Source: Micropterus salmoides (lineage: Eukaryota; Chordata; Actinopteri; Centrarchiformes; Centrarchidae). Taken from it: a DNA stretch of 64,000 bases. The DNA lies in assembly GCF_014851395.1 (NCBI RefSeq), contig NW_024043372.1, positions 7,143,490 through 7,207,489 on the forward strand, in the 5' to 3' direction. Positions 12,140 through 24,389 of the stretch are shown here, in pieces. Below the pieces are notes generated by a model that worked only from the letters and a program-made list of their open reading frames with translations, did not search any database and was not told the origin of the DNA. Positions within the stretch are counted from its first letter, which is position 1. The number at the start of each line of letters is the position of its first letter. The translations under genes and the position numbers were made by a program.

Positions 12140-12641
12140 TACTAGCCAAGTGTGGACACAGAGTACAGGGATTCGGGTCCAATTGCAGGAAGCTTCAGGT
12201 GGAGAATGTACAGTTCACAGTATTTATTGAATGTCGGGGTTTGAACTTGAATTGTAGGTGAGGCAGGCAGTCCAAAAAACAAGCAATAATCCGATTTGGC
12301 ACAAATAAACTCCACAGTCCAAAGAAACATAATCCATAGTCCAAGGAAGCAGAAACATCCAGTACACGGAGGAGACACAGGAAACGTCTGACAATCAGAC
12401 AAACTAACAATCCAGCAAACACCAGGGAGATGCAAAAACTATTAATACACACACAAACACACACACGCGTGCGCACATGCAGGATAATTACGCACAGGAG
12501 AACCAATCAGGTAAACAAGACAGGTGCAAACAACCAAGGAAAATACAAAGACACGAAGTAAAAGCTTGTTTAGGACACACATGGAAGAACACTTCCAGGG
12601 TAAAACAGGGACTACTGCCACATAAACCCCAAACCACGACA
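12140..12641 (-). mobile_element. LTR-like or related terminal-repeat element, minus orientation
   Basis: Read on the minus strand, the block starts TGTCGTGGTTTGGGG, passes CACCTGTCTTGTTTACCTG, CTGCCTGCCTCACC and CAATAAATACTGTGAACTG, and ends near CCACACTTGGC. This order (TGT start, late AATAAA, a closing 'CACTTGGC'-type end) recurs in fish LTR-like repeats and resembles 2764-3363. No target duplication was found. A CA/CG microsatellite (12450-12480) interrupts it. Confidence 0.4.
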
Positions 12642-12649
12642 CCAATTGG

Positions 12650-14930
12650 AAAACCTGGTAGATTCTGGCCTCTTGATTAAAATGTATTCTTGTTTCTGCA
12701 CTCTTTTGTCACAAGTAAACTTGGTTTTAATCAGTTGGCTTCTTCACTTTGTAGTAGTGTGTTTTACAAGTTCTACACTGATTAACCTGCACATCTGAAG
12801 CATCACCATCTTTTGGACAAAAGGAAAAAGCCCACACATCATCTCAGACCTTTTCTAGTTTGTGCTCTCCCAGAATGACCTTGGACAAACCTCAGTGTGC
12901 TGAACAAGGCTGCATTTGACCTGCCTGCGGATTTATCCTGCAGACAGAGACTGATAACATTAAGTTGTCCACCAACAATAATATATAATATAATATAATA
13001 ATGAAATTATGACAAATGATCAGTTAATTACTTCACTATGCCTGAAGTGGCAAGCTATTAATTAAAGGCACAAAGAACCCATTCTCAACTTATCCCTCCT
13101 TATATAAAAGTTGAACATATTACTCTGTGGTTTGGTGTGTGAATGTAGTAGCAGTAGTTCTGAAAACCTCCAAATGCATATTACTATAATTTCAAGAAAC
13201 AGACACCATGAAGTATAATGATGTGGATGGTGTATAATACAGGCTAACTTGCAGTAATGATACGTTACATGAATAATGATGGGGTGGGAATGCACATTAT
13301 GGATCAACACTGCTCTGTACGCTGCAGGTGTGCAAGAGTTGGAGTGCGTATGTCTGTGTGATAGTCTGCTTGTGCATAAAGGTGTGTGTTTGTACATATG
13401 TGATTTGTATGAACGAGCACTTGTATACACCATGCATGTGTTTATTTTGTGTGATTTTGTGCATAACTGTGTGTGCCTGTGTATATTTGTATGCTCATGT
13501 GCATTCAGATGATTCTGACATCCTTGTCACTTGGTTAATGAAGTGTGAAGATTAATGTTGCTGCTGTTGAAATGCTGCCAGGAAGATGACGATCATCATG
13601 ATGATGATAGGAATTACTTGTGTCTCGTTTGTGTCTGGTAGTGTGTATACATATGAGGATGGCTGATGAAAGATACCGTGTGTGTGTGTGTGTGTGTATG
13701 TGTGTGTGTGTGTGTGTATGTGTGTTGTGGATTCAAGAGGTAATGTTCGGGCTGAGTGAAGCTCTACAGTAACTCATAAAGCATGTCTGATGAAGATTAC
13801 CCCGCTTATAGTACCATCATAACCCACCACACTCAATCATTTAATAAACTCCAAATATTCTGATTGGATCTCATGTGTCCTTGTGCTTCAACAATGCAGA
13901 GAAAATTGAGTTATTTCATGAATTGATGAGAGGAGAGCTCTGTGTAATTAATGGGTCTCAAGGAACAAATATGAATCTGGTTGCAGTCCTTACTTGATCC
14001 TCTATTTAATTAAAAACATTGAACATCATTCATCAAATATCATAGTATTACATTTGTGTGGAAAGCATGTTGAATAGATAGAATAGCAGAGGGAGTGGGG
14101 TACAGAGTGCTCAGCCTCAAATTTAAATTTCAGTTATCAGGCAGTCTTTGAGTCTTTTGCCAAATGTCCAAAGTTCATTTCAATAAAATATGACTGAAGC
14201 TCTAGAGGCAACATGATTACATGTACATATTAAATGGTGCAAATTAAATTATGTACTTGCAGTGGGAATGAATCAGCTTGTGGCAATTGTTGTTTAATGT
14301 AGAGTTTCTAAAGCAGCTCCCAGAGCACAGACTGCCTTGTAAGGAATTGACTGGGGCAGTACAGCCTGACATTGGATCAGTGGTAGTGGCGCCCCCACAA
14401 AATTTTCCTGGGGTGGTGCACTAAAAGCAAAAGCCATAACTGAATTTCAGCAATTCTATTATGCAGTATATAGATAGTTGAAAACTACATTAAAATATGA
14501 GTTATGGAATAACAGACTGATGTACTTTGGTTTCTTATTTTACAGTTAATGTTACTAATTGTCTAATGTCCATAGACTAAAACCAGTTTCGTTAACATTT
14601 TGAGTTCCATAAAAATACAGTTTTAATGTGTGATGTATCTGTATGTGTTGGCAATTGTTCTTCAAATACACTAGTTGGCCTTTTCCTTAAAAAAACAACT
14701 ACAGCCTTAGTAGGAGTGCACTGAAGAAAAAAACATGTACTGGGAACAAGCCTACTTAAGATTACAGACATAACAGAGCATAAATATTTTTCTTTAATAT
14801 TAGACTATATAATAATTTAATTGAAATATACAATGTGTGTCTGTACAGAGTTGTGTAGTTATTTATTAATCATACTATTTTATAAAAATGGTTTCAAAAA
14901 TAGATGCCAGTAAAACTACAATACTCTCTC
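12650..14930. other. non-coding DNA with GT-rich runs
   Basis: A GT-rich stretch spans 13320-13510 and a (TG)n microsatellite lies at 13677-13730. No supported exon. Confidence 0.4.
13677..13730 (+). repeat. (TG)n microsatellite
   Basis: A TG dinucleotide run interrupted by two TATG variants. Confidence 0.95.
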
Positions 14931-14954
14931 TTGCTACTGTGTTTTTAACATGTC

Positions 14955-14956
<2 letters not shown>

Positions 14957-14991
<35 letters not shown>
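14957..14991 (+). repeat. (GA)n microsatellite
   Basis: About 17 GA units, directly left of the CpG-bearing block at 15000-16270. Confidence 0.95.
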
Positions 14992-14993
<2 letters not shown>

Positions 14994-16275
14994 TTAATTT
15001 ACACAAGTTACAGTACCACTGTCACAAACCTAAATTAAGAATGCAATATTTAAGCTGACACAACCAAGCCCAACAAATGAGCCTACAGGGCCATAAGCCA
15101 TCAACAGTGAGCTCAACACCACTGAAGTCAACTACGCCCATAGACAGCTTAGGGATCCAGACCCTTTCTATAGCCAGTTTCCAAAGAGCTCCTGCAATCA
15201 AAACGGAAAGAATGTCCGCCATTATATATCCCCTTCCCGGCTTTGAACCTTTCACACAGCACAGCGAGCCGAGATCTTGGCATAATAATCTCGGTTAATA
15301 AAGCAGCATGAAAGCGACTATATGACAACAACATCCAACCGCAATCCATAGCCAAGTATCAATCGATGGAGCACAACAATTTGGCCCAGTCACCGAGCAG
15401 CAGCACAGAGTCAGGATGACAAAAGATGTATTTACTCAACACAACTGATTCTCCCTCTGGGAAAACTTCTGAGTGACTTGTTGCAGCCCTGAAGTGTTAT
15501 TTAACATATTCCACGGAGTTTAATAAACGTTACGAAAGTTTACCCTTTAAAGTAATGTTGAGCCCGGTTTCACAGCATCATCCAGGTGACTCCCGCTGTT
15601 CTCATGTTTTGCAATCCTCTCAGAAGGATGAAGATGAAAACAGTAGCCCTCGAAGCCAAAGGTACTTATCAGGTCAGGCACGGCACTGTCAGTGGGACAG
15701 TGTCTGTTGACCCTAGCTTGCTGTTAGCGATGGTGCTAACCTGTTGCTATCTGCAGACTGCAGATTAGAACTTTCTGTGTTATGCAGCTTGTCACTAAGT
15801 TACCTCCAGAGAAAAACTTACACTGTAAGCAGCAGGCTGACCCGTAACTCTGATCTGTTGGCCTGTTAGGCCCACCCCTTAACCAATCACAATTTTAAAA
15901 ACGTGATGGGCACTACAGAAACGAATTGGAGGCCTCTCTTAAAATAAACATCACAGTCCATCACAGCTCAGGGTCAGAGGTTACCCTCTTAAAGTGACAG
16001 AGCCTAATATGACAACACTTAAATGCTTCAAAGCACGATCAAATCAACTTACTTTTGCAGTTTTTGCTGCTTTCAGTCCAAAAACAGCTGTGGTTTGTGT
16101 CAGTAGAGATCGTTGTCATGGGCCACCATCTTGGTGAGGTTAGTGAGGTCTTTTTTGTTTCTCTCATCAAAATAAAGGGGAGTTGAAGGCTTGCTTTGAT
16201 GGTCTTTATCGGCCTTCTACTGGCCAACTCGTAGGAGCTACACAGACATCCAATATAACAAATGGTTTGTCTCTT
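14992..16275. other. unclassified CpG-bearing block, possibly an old transposon
   Basis: This block differs from its AT-rich flanks: it has more CpG and several non-overlapping short frames on both strands. It may be a decayed mobile element or a small regulatory region. A possible 38-nt exon at 15624-15661 is described separately. I cannot name it. Confidence 0.3.
15624..15661 (+). CDS. possible 38-nt micro-exon
   Basis: The segment follows CAATCCTCTCAG and precedes AAAG|GTACTT. In one frame it reads KDEDENSSPRSQ, a low-complexity acidic/Ser sequence plausible for an internal exon. There is no homology I can name and no linked exon. Confidence 0.15.
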
Positions 16276-16279
16276 CAAT

Positions 16280-19200
16280 AGGAAGAGAAAGCGCCTTACA
16301 GCCTATTCTGTTCTCAAGCTGTGGGCCTGTAAAGCATGGGAGTGCTTTTGGTCACAGGAATATTGATCAGTATTCACTGTTTTTATCAATATTTCAATGT
16401 TTTGGAAGCGTTATGTTATACTTGGAATGTAGTTGTATGGAGAGAAATAGTGTTTTGAAGAAAACTCCCAATATAAATGTAATATAATATAAATTGTGTA
16501 ATAACTGTTGTAAATTAGTTTCTTTTCATCAAATTTACAGTTACAGTTTTATTCCAGGTGTATTAGAAGATATTCAGTTGCATTGTAATGAGTTGGATGA
16601 TGGTTTTAATGGTGATATTGCTATTAAAAGATTTTATACCAGGTGACATTGAAAATATCATATTTTCCCTTATTGCATCTCCTCTTTAATAGAACAATAA
16701 ATAGGTTAATTTACAGTTGATTCATATTCCTTAGCTTCTGACCAATAAAAGGAGACCAATCAAAGGAGTGCAGAGTATATAATAAGCTGTTCCAAGAATG
16801 GTATGGGCATGTGCCTACTATTGGGTAACAAGGCAACTGAGATGATAAAGAATGAGTCAGAAACAAGTTGCCATGCTGTTAAAGTACGAATGAGTAATGG
16901 AGGTGTGCACCCACATGGCTTATTACAAGCTCAGTCAGGTCCACAATGAAAGTTAAAGTGGCACATAGGAACATCTAGTGGGCAGGTGCAGACAAACATG
17001 GAAAAAAACACTGACTAGGACGGTTGTTCTTTTGTAACTGAAGTTCCACTTCTGACTGTTGAAAAATTTCTGAGGACCACCTTTCCAAATAAATGAGAGA
17101 GGGGAAAAAAACAACATAATAACACTGGGCTGTGAATATGTGAATATATGCCACTGTCAGCTGTAATGAGCAAAAGCAATATTCTGCTTACCCTCAGTGA
17201 GACACTTGGGCTTATTTCTGGGAAATAATCAGATGAATTTGGCAAAGTATGGGCTTGCCTTTAGTCTTTCCACAAGTTGGCTTTCGATATCTTCACTCAT
17301 GTCAAAATCTCTTCTGCTCATTGGAGAATGGTATTGAATGAATTTTGGTTGCAGCTGCCTCCCTGAGTAACTCTCAACACATATCCACAGTGATTAGCAA
17401 AATAAACTCCTCTGCGATCATAAAGGGTTTCTTGCTACGAGCCACTCCAGTAGCAGCCACATAGCTAGCTTTCAAAGTGGCTTTTGACTGAGTTGTTCTT
17501 GTTGTGATGACTTTCTTTTGTGCCTGAAGTCTGTCCCTTTTCATTAGGAAATATTCTTTTGGCTTCTCAACACATCCCAGATGCTTTTGTGTTTATCTCT
17601 ACAGTTGTTTTATCCGTACGTGACCATCACAAAATTGGTGAGGCAGTTTTTAGTTTTTTAGCTCTGAGTGCAGCTTGTGAAGTGTTTCAACATAAACTTA
17701 AAACCTATTGCCTGTCTAATATTTATTTATTTTATTGTAGTCATGTTTTGAAATACTTTTACTAGCTCTTATCTGTTTTATCTGTAACTGTTGTTTATTT
17801 TGTATTTTAATGTTTTTATTTTATCTAATTCATTTGTTTTAATATTTCATTCAATATTTCTTGGGTGAATTGTTTTCACCTTGTTTTACATTTGTACTGT
17901 TTTATTATAAGCTTGTCAGACATCTGTAAAACTGTTTGGATTGCACTAGCCTATAGATAGATAGATAGATAGATAATTTCAGTTGTTGGTAAATATTTAA
18001 CTTAAGTTCATCATAAATGCCCATGAGTAACAAAGGACCTAGTTTTGACCCACATAAATTATGTCTTCCCAAATCAATTAGCCCACACACTGTTAGTGAA
18101 CACAAACAGGGGCTCATTTGTTGCCTACGAATCATTGCTCACACAGGCCCCGGTTGTAAGTCAGCTTGGCCCCATTAACCTCCGCATGGGCAGACCCACA
18201 TCAGGTTTGTATGGAGCCAGTGGACAAATATGGCCCATCAAACTCATATGTGTCCCACATCGACATGCTGGCTGGGTGCCTAATTCATTCTCTCTTCCAG
18301 CTTTCCGTTTCGACCTTTCTGAAAGCTATTTTCACTCCTCCTACTCCCTCTCTTTTCCTTCCTCCTATGTTTCAGTTTCATCTTCTCCCTGCATCATCAA
18401 GTAAGTCATTTTCTCTCCTCTCTGTCCCTGCTCATCTCCACTTTCCTGTTTTCCCTTCTAACCTCTCATCTTTACCCATGATAGTTTGCAAAGAAAAATA
18501 AATACTGCTTATTTTTTCTGAAGATCCTTGAATTGTCAGTATATCAGATAAAAGAAAATGATCCAACAAAAATTCAACTCAGCCATGTAAGTCTGCCTGG
18601 ATATAAAAACTACCTTTCACTCGAGCTGCCCAGTGTGAGCATAAAGCTGATCTTTGGTCTAGACAAGTTTTTATCACAGTCACATATCTGAATAGCAAGC
18701 AATCACACACACGGACACTTACAAATGCACACACTGTATCTAAGGATCAACACTGTTATGTATAATGTATAAAGAGTGGTGACCAAAGATCAGTTTATGT
18801 ATGAATAAATATTTTATTTGTCTTCCATGTCTCAGCAAAAAAAAAGTTTCAGCATTGCTTTTTCAGCTCAGCAGAATATAACTTCTTGGTATTTGAAGAT
18901 ATACATTCATTGTTCTTTGGTAGTGTGGTATACTGTACCACTCTCAGTACATCAATTTAGTATTAAACCAGCACATAGCTTTGTGGACATAAAGGGTGTA
19001 ATCATTACATTCTGACAGCAAAAATAGATTATTTGACATTTGAGCAAACTGAAATCTCTCAATCAATCAATTTCCAGCTGTTTTCTGCAAAATATTACAT
19101 TACAGTTAAAACAGGGAAGAATTCGCTGTGTACACAGCATTCCTCAGCCAGTGGAGTTCTCATAGAATTGTAGATGTTAAAATTACCTATTTGTTTCTTT

Positions 19201-20000
19201 ACACAAAGAAGGATTCGGACCAGTAATTTTTGGTTTTATTAAGAAAACTAAAAAGCACTTCCAGGACTTTAAAGTTGAGATTGAAAGATTATTCTTGACC
19301 TTGCAAATAGTAGTTAGCAAAACAATCACACCACCAGGTCCATTTAGCAGCTGTTCTGTAGCTTCCCCAGCAGAATTATGGATGTTTTCCCATTTTTCTG
19401 AGAAATTTAAATATGTGTGAACAACATTGAGATGTTAACTCATTTTTTTTTTTATTACACAAAAACAAAGAAAATTTTTTTGGGTGCATTTGGGGGAAAT
19501 GTGCCTAGTAGGGAATATAATATTTACATCTAATATTCAGCAAATGGTGGAATGGACTTTATGTCAGTACTGAATAAAAGGTTGACCATATTAAGAGAAC
19601 CTTGAGAACACGTAATGAAACTGGAGGATAATAAAAGAAAAAAAAATTGTGTTGTAGAACTCATTGTTACTTTTCAAATCCTGTATTTCAAGCCTCAAAA
19701 CAATGATAGCAGTTTCTCTGTTGTTATTGCTCATGCCTATCAGCATACATTCAGTGGTATTAGGACGCCATCTACTGGACACTTCCATGACATTAAACAT
19801 TTTATGACAAAGTTTTAACACTGGGTTATTAAAATGGAGAGATAGTATTTTTTTGTTTTGTCTGAGCTCTGTCTGAGTTTTTCAGTGTAAATATGGATTG
19901 GGCCTGTGAAGTGTTAACAACACTTGTTTTTGGAGCAGGATAAAGGCTCTGCTGATTGCAGGTTGAAAGCATTCAAGCTCATAATATGTAACTGATTTGC
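16280..20000. other. non-coding DNA
   Basis: AT-rich DNA. It holds a (GATA)n run at 17953-17975 and a pyrimidine-rich stretch at 18290-18470. A possible LINE-end fragment at 17640-17760 (frame SFLALSAACEVFQHKLKTY) resembles the last residues of L2-type reverse transcriptases, but weakly. No exon supported. Confidence 0.35.
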
Positions 20001-20099
20001 TGAAGAATTATAGAAATTTGTAGGAAAAGTAGAAAGATTGTGAGGTATTTCTAGAATACAGGAATCCAGTAAAAAATAAATACTTTAAATAGTTACATT

Positions 20100-20470
20100 T
20101 TTGCATAAGAAGACTTGAGGCAAATTATAGTACACTCGACAGCACTCATACATAAGACACATTGCTAACCGAGCCACACTAAGGATCACAAGTAGCTTAA
20201 TGTTGCAAGCTCATTACCAAAGGTATGGATGGGGGTTGAACCCATGATCTTTGGTTTACAAGACCAATGCCTAACACCTGACCCTTACTAACACCATCTG
20301 AGTTTTTTAAGGTGTGGCTCTTCATATTTTACAGCAATACTCTGGCCCTGGGTGATGTAGATTATTAGTTTGGGTGTATTTACACTTTAAAAACCATACA
20401 TAGCCATATTTGGATTCAAGGTTGGTTTTCCACATTGAATAGACAGCTTGATACTGTAAATATATCTTTC
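20100..20470 (-). repeat. interspersed repeat with tRNA-Thr-like core, copy 1
   Basis: On the minus strand, 20222-20285 looks like a decayed tRNA with a TGT anticodon context (CTTGTAAACC) and a B-box-like GGGTTCAACC. The segment matches 27870-28240 (ggh intron 6) on both sides of the core, so the repeat unit is longer than a simple tRNA-headed SINE. Confidence 0.6.
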
Positions 20471-20786
20471 TTGTTAGATATTTTTAGTTAAAACTATTAA
20501 TGGGGAAAAGTAACAATGATCAGCGTACCTCTTATTAGGTGTGATAGAATTTAAATGCCTGCAATCCATACTTTTCCATAGCTGCGGTATGTAGAAATAA
20601 CTACAAGCCAAGAACTACTAAGTTAGGTTTCACAGTTCGGTTAAAATAATGAGTCAGTGACTTTTGGTTTCATACAGACAGATCTCAGGAGAGTTTCACA
20701 AATCTAGGGTTACCATCTAAACACAACCCACTATGAGGTATATTTCTATAACACATTCAGCATAATCTGTCATTTTATAATTTGTA

Positions 20787-20862
20787 GGCATGGATAAGAT
20801 TTCAACCCTTCAACTTTCGTTTACAAGACACAAGACACACACCTTGCCACTTGGCCACCACG
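20787..20862 (-). repeat. tRNA-Thr-like SINE core, copy 3 (diverged)
   Basis: The minus strand reads CGTGGTGGCCAAGTGGCAAGG (A-box-like), then TCTTGTAAACG and a degenerate B box. It resembles the cores at 20222-20285 and 27986-28053. Confidence 0.5.
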
Positions 20863-21029
20863 TCTTCAACATGTGCAGCCATAGAGGTTCCGATAGACAG
20901 CATGGACATTTTTTTAGCTCTACTTCAGTTTGTAGACCACTTACAGCATGTAAATTGTTTAACAGCAATCTTATGATGAATTTAAACTCTTGCTCAAAGG
21001 TTTGGAAATGAAATCTATGGTTTGTAAAT

Positions 21030-21180
21030 GTTTTTAAATAGTCTTATGAAATTGTTATGAAATTGTCTGAAATGTACTGAATTGTTGTGATCTGTGCCGC
21101 TGTCTTGGCCAGGACTCCCTTGAAAAAGAGATTAGTAATCTCAATGGGATTTTCCTGGTTAAATAAAGGTTTAATAATAA
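21030..21180 (+). mobile_element. L2-type LINE 3' end
   Basis: CTTGGCCAGGACTCCCTTG, then AAAAAGAGATTAGTAATCTC and a CCTGGTTAAATAAAGG end with a (TAA)n tail form the familiar 3' terminus of a fish LINE family. Only the tail is present, the usual 5'-truncated form. Confidence 0.7.
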
Positions 21181-21559
21181 TAATGAAAGACATAAACGTT
21201 TATTCTTTTAACATGAGGATAAGTTGATGTCCAGTGCTTGAATGCTTGAAACAAACTAGTTTGTAGTAAATTATGTGTGACCACTTCTAAGGCAATTTTA
21301 TTTTTACCCATAACATTCAGAGGTGGGGAGGGGCAAGATACATAAAATGTACACACTTTTGGACAGTCTTTCCTCAAACGCATTTGTGGTGTTGCACTCA
21401 TCTGAACAGTGCTATGTGACGGTTTCAGGTCTAGTTTCAAGTTAAAACAGTTGATGGATACAGCCTCCCCAATTCCGATGTCAGAATATTGTGAGGAAAG
21501 GGGCTTTAGGATTGTGTTGGATGATCTGAAAAAAAACAAATAAACAAAAACTTTGTTTG

Positions 21560-22530
21560 AATTACATTCACCTACAACCCAAATGCTTTACTCTCTTACA
21601 AACATATACACCAAGTGCAGTTGTGGCTAATATGAGGCTTCAACACTCTGAGTTAGACAAATTTTCCAATGATAAAGTCTGTTTAGTACCAAATTCCCTC
21701 TTCTTCTTCCTGTTGCTACACTGCAGTTCAGCAAGTATCACTGTCCAAAGAAACGGAAAAGGCCATGGTGGCTATGTTGTACAATTATCTCTGGAAAATA
21801 CCCACTTGATTTGTGTAAGACTGCGTTATGTTCCCCATCATTTAAATTGGAATTGCTTAAGAAAGATATCTATTGACTGCCAGTATGGATAGGAGGAAAA
21901 ATCACAGTGACCAAATGTACATATGGCAATGTGAATGTTGTTTTAGTTACGAGTAGAATAATGTGAACATACCCTTTAATGACAGGAAAAGTAAGTCAAT
22001 GTAATCAGGTTATAACACTAAAATGACCCTATAATCTAGTTCACTGTCATTCTTAGATGTCACTTCATCTTGGCAGTCAGTTGTACATGTCAAATGTCTT
22101 ACCTTCAGAGCCAAGTCGTAAAAGATCTTGGCGGCTCGACTGCAATGTCTGAATATTTACATATCCTCCTAGCAGCATCAACCTGAAAAGACACTTCCAC
22201 ATCCAACATTTAGGCTACATGCTGGGAAATACTGCTAATAAATCTTGCATATAGCTAACAGTCATTGATGCCACTTTTTCACAGCTTTAACATGTCTTAA
22301 ATGTGATTAATGATGAGTGCAACAAATACGCTTTTTTGCAGAACACGTGCAAATTATAAGCAACTAACAGAGATTATATGAACAGGTCAAAGCCATTGAC
22401 CATAGACAGAACAGATATGTCTGTGTCCCTATTTATGTATTGCAAAGAACTTTCAGCTGACTTATACAGATACTAACCAAACTGTATGGACACTACTGAT
22501 GTGCAACAGCAGCTGTGAAAAAAATTCTGA
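21560..22530 (-). pseudogene. degraded duplicate of ggh exon 4 with parts of introns 3 and 4
   Basis: This segment aligns along its length, in the same orientation, with 32150-33110 inside ggh. The exon-4 image at 22085-22170 keeps its acceptor (CAG|GTTGATG), its donor (AAG|GTAAGAC) and the end FYDLALK. It has lost four bases (CAGTTCAGTCG reduced to CAGTCG), which shifts the frame, and the conserved GGD has become GGY. Intronic sequence matches on both sides, so this arose by DNA duplication and not by retroposition. No other ggh exon is recognisable nearby. Confidence 0.85.
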
Positions 22531-22855
22531 TTTAGAAACAAAAACTTAAAAGACCACTGTTTTGCTGAACCAAGAGAAACCAAACCACTGCAATGTTTTT
22601 AGAACTGAGTAGCACGTATTACCGGACCTCCTTAATGGAAACTCTGGACTTTCCTTCTTTTAAGAGGAAACAAATTATGTTGGATGCACTTAGGTTTACT
22701 TGACTCCCTTTATTGTCTGATCATCTGGCACGTGGTCAAACAAAGAAGCAAAACTTTTACAATCAGTTGTGCAATTAATGCATGTATCCAAAGCCACTGA
22801 CTAAATATAATATTGTATATGCCAATGTAGGATTTGGACCAGTAAGTAGTTATAG

Positions 22856-23010
22856 GGCTCATTATTTTTGGTTTTATTAACAAAACCAAAATGGGAATGT
22901 TTCAATGTGTGGGGATACAAAATGGGTGAAAATCATTTAAAACCACATTCCAAGAAAAACAAATTGTGTGTTTACCTGATAAAATTGTTAAAAACCCAAA
23001 ATGATGAGCC
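22856..23010. mobile_element. 155-bp MITE-like inverted-repeat element
   Basis: GGCTCATTATTTTTGGTTTT at the left matches GGCTCATCATTTTGGGTTTT read inward from the right. The inner sequence has no coding capacity. A clear target duplication was not found. A similar fragment lies near 19215-19250. Confidence 0.55.
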
Positions 23011-23019
23011 TTATTTATT

Positions 23020-24070
23020 TGGTATACTAGTATGAGAATGGCGGCTGATGAAGAAAGTTACAAAATGTCTCAACAGAGTTATGATGTCATGTCACACCTT
23101 TAAACATTCAAGGTTACATTAATAAAATCAGACAATCATGAACTTATCCATAAAATCCACTTTTTCCATGAAGAACATTGTTGGTGTCATGATGACCTAC
23201 AATGTTTTCAGGTTTCCAACCCCTTTGCCGACTGTCTATTTAAACAAAACAAACAAAAACTGTTTCAGTGTACAAAACTATCATTTCTCAAATCCTGATA
23301 ATCTTTACAGAAACGTGACATTCCCTAACATGTTATACAGAATACTTAATATCCTGTTGAGGACTAAAATGTTTAAATGCCCACAGAGACACACAATAAT
23401 ACAATCATGTACAGATTAAATCTTTCCCAAGACTCATCTACAGAGTTTCTCAAGTTTTGATATATATTTTTGGAACAAAGACATGGTTACAAAGGGTTAC
23501 ACAACTTTAAAATATGATAGTAGTTCTTTAAAAAAGTTCTTTTAAATTGTAATATCTGATTGACAGGTATACACAATAAATGCTATATATCTTACATACT
23601 GTATATTCAGAGATGAACAATTTGTTCTGTAATGTAGAATAAAGCAACACACAAATTATGTTTCCATTTCTACACTCACAGTCATTATTTCACATTGCTA
23701 TTGAAACAGCAGTTTATCCCACTCTTAAGTGACCTTTAGTAGCCTCTTGCTGATTATCAATCACAACATGGAAACAGAGGCGTGCCGTGTTAACTGGTTA
23801 TCTTCTATATGTTTAAGACTGGGCTCAAGTGGTATTTGGCTGTACTGACAAAACAAAGGCTGCTATTTCCAACTTTCTGGACTTTTAGGAACTAAAGAAA
23901 GCGAACAATCCCCATTAATGAAGCTAGGGGAATTTGTAATCCTGTGAAAGTCGGTGCTTACATATACTTAAACAAGCTTGAAATGCAATGCCACGGAGCA
24001 AAAATGTTTTTATACAGGTTGGAACCTGGTGCTTACCAAAAGGAACTTGTTTCTTAACAAATAAAACTAA
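23020..24070. other. AT-rich DNA between duplicate and palindrome
   Basis: No supported gene. A 93-codon plus frame (23138-23419) shows no recognisable motif. Confidence 0.4.
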
Positions 24071-24073
24071 CCA

Positions 24074-24389
24074 GGGGTCTCATTTATAAATGGTGCGTAC
24101 GTAAAAAACAGGGCTGGAAATGTGCGTACGCCACTTCCCAAACAAAGGTTGTAATCTCTAAAAAACAAACTTGACAGGAGAATGTGTGCTCCTGTAAGTA
24201 AACTCTGAACCATGCGTACGCACATAAACTGGAGAAAAGAGAAACGCCGACTCGCATGGCAGAAGGATGAAACGATTTGAAATGAATAGGCCTACTATTT
24301 TGTAAATTAAATCGAAATATTACTTCTGAGTATTACAGGCTTAAAGCCTTTCTAAATAAACAAACAGTAGTTTGATTGATTTTCCTTGA
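24074..24389 (+). mobile_element. Harbinger-type terminus left of the palindrome
   Basis: GGGGTCTCATTTATAAATGG followed by TGCGTACG motifs (four TGCGTACG/GTGCGTAC occurrences to 24220) is the kind of terminal sequence seen on short Harbinger-like fish transposons. It occurs only on the left; the right arm of the palindrome has no partner for it. The family assignment is from memory of such ends. Confidence 0.45.
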
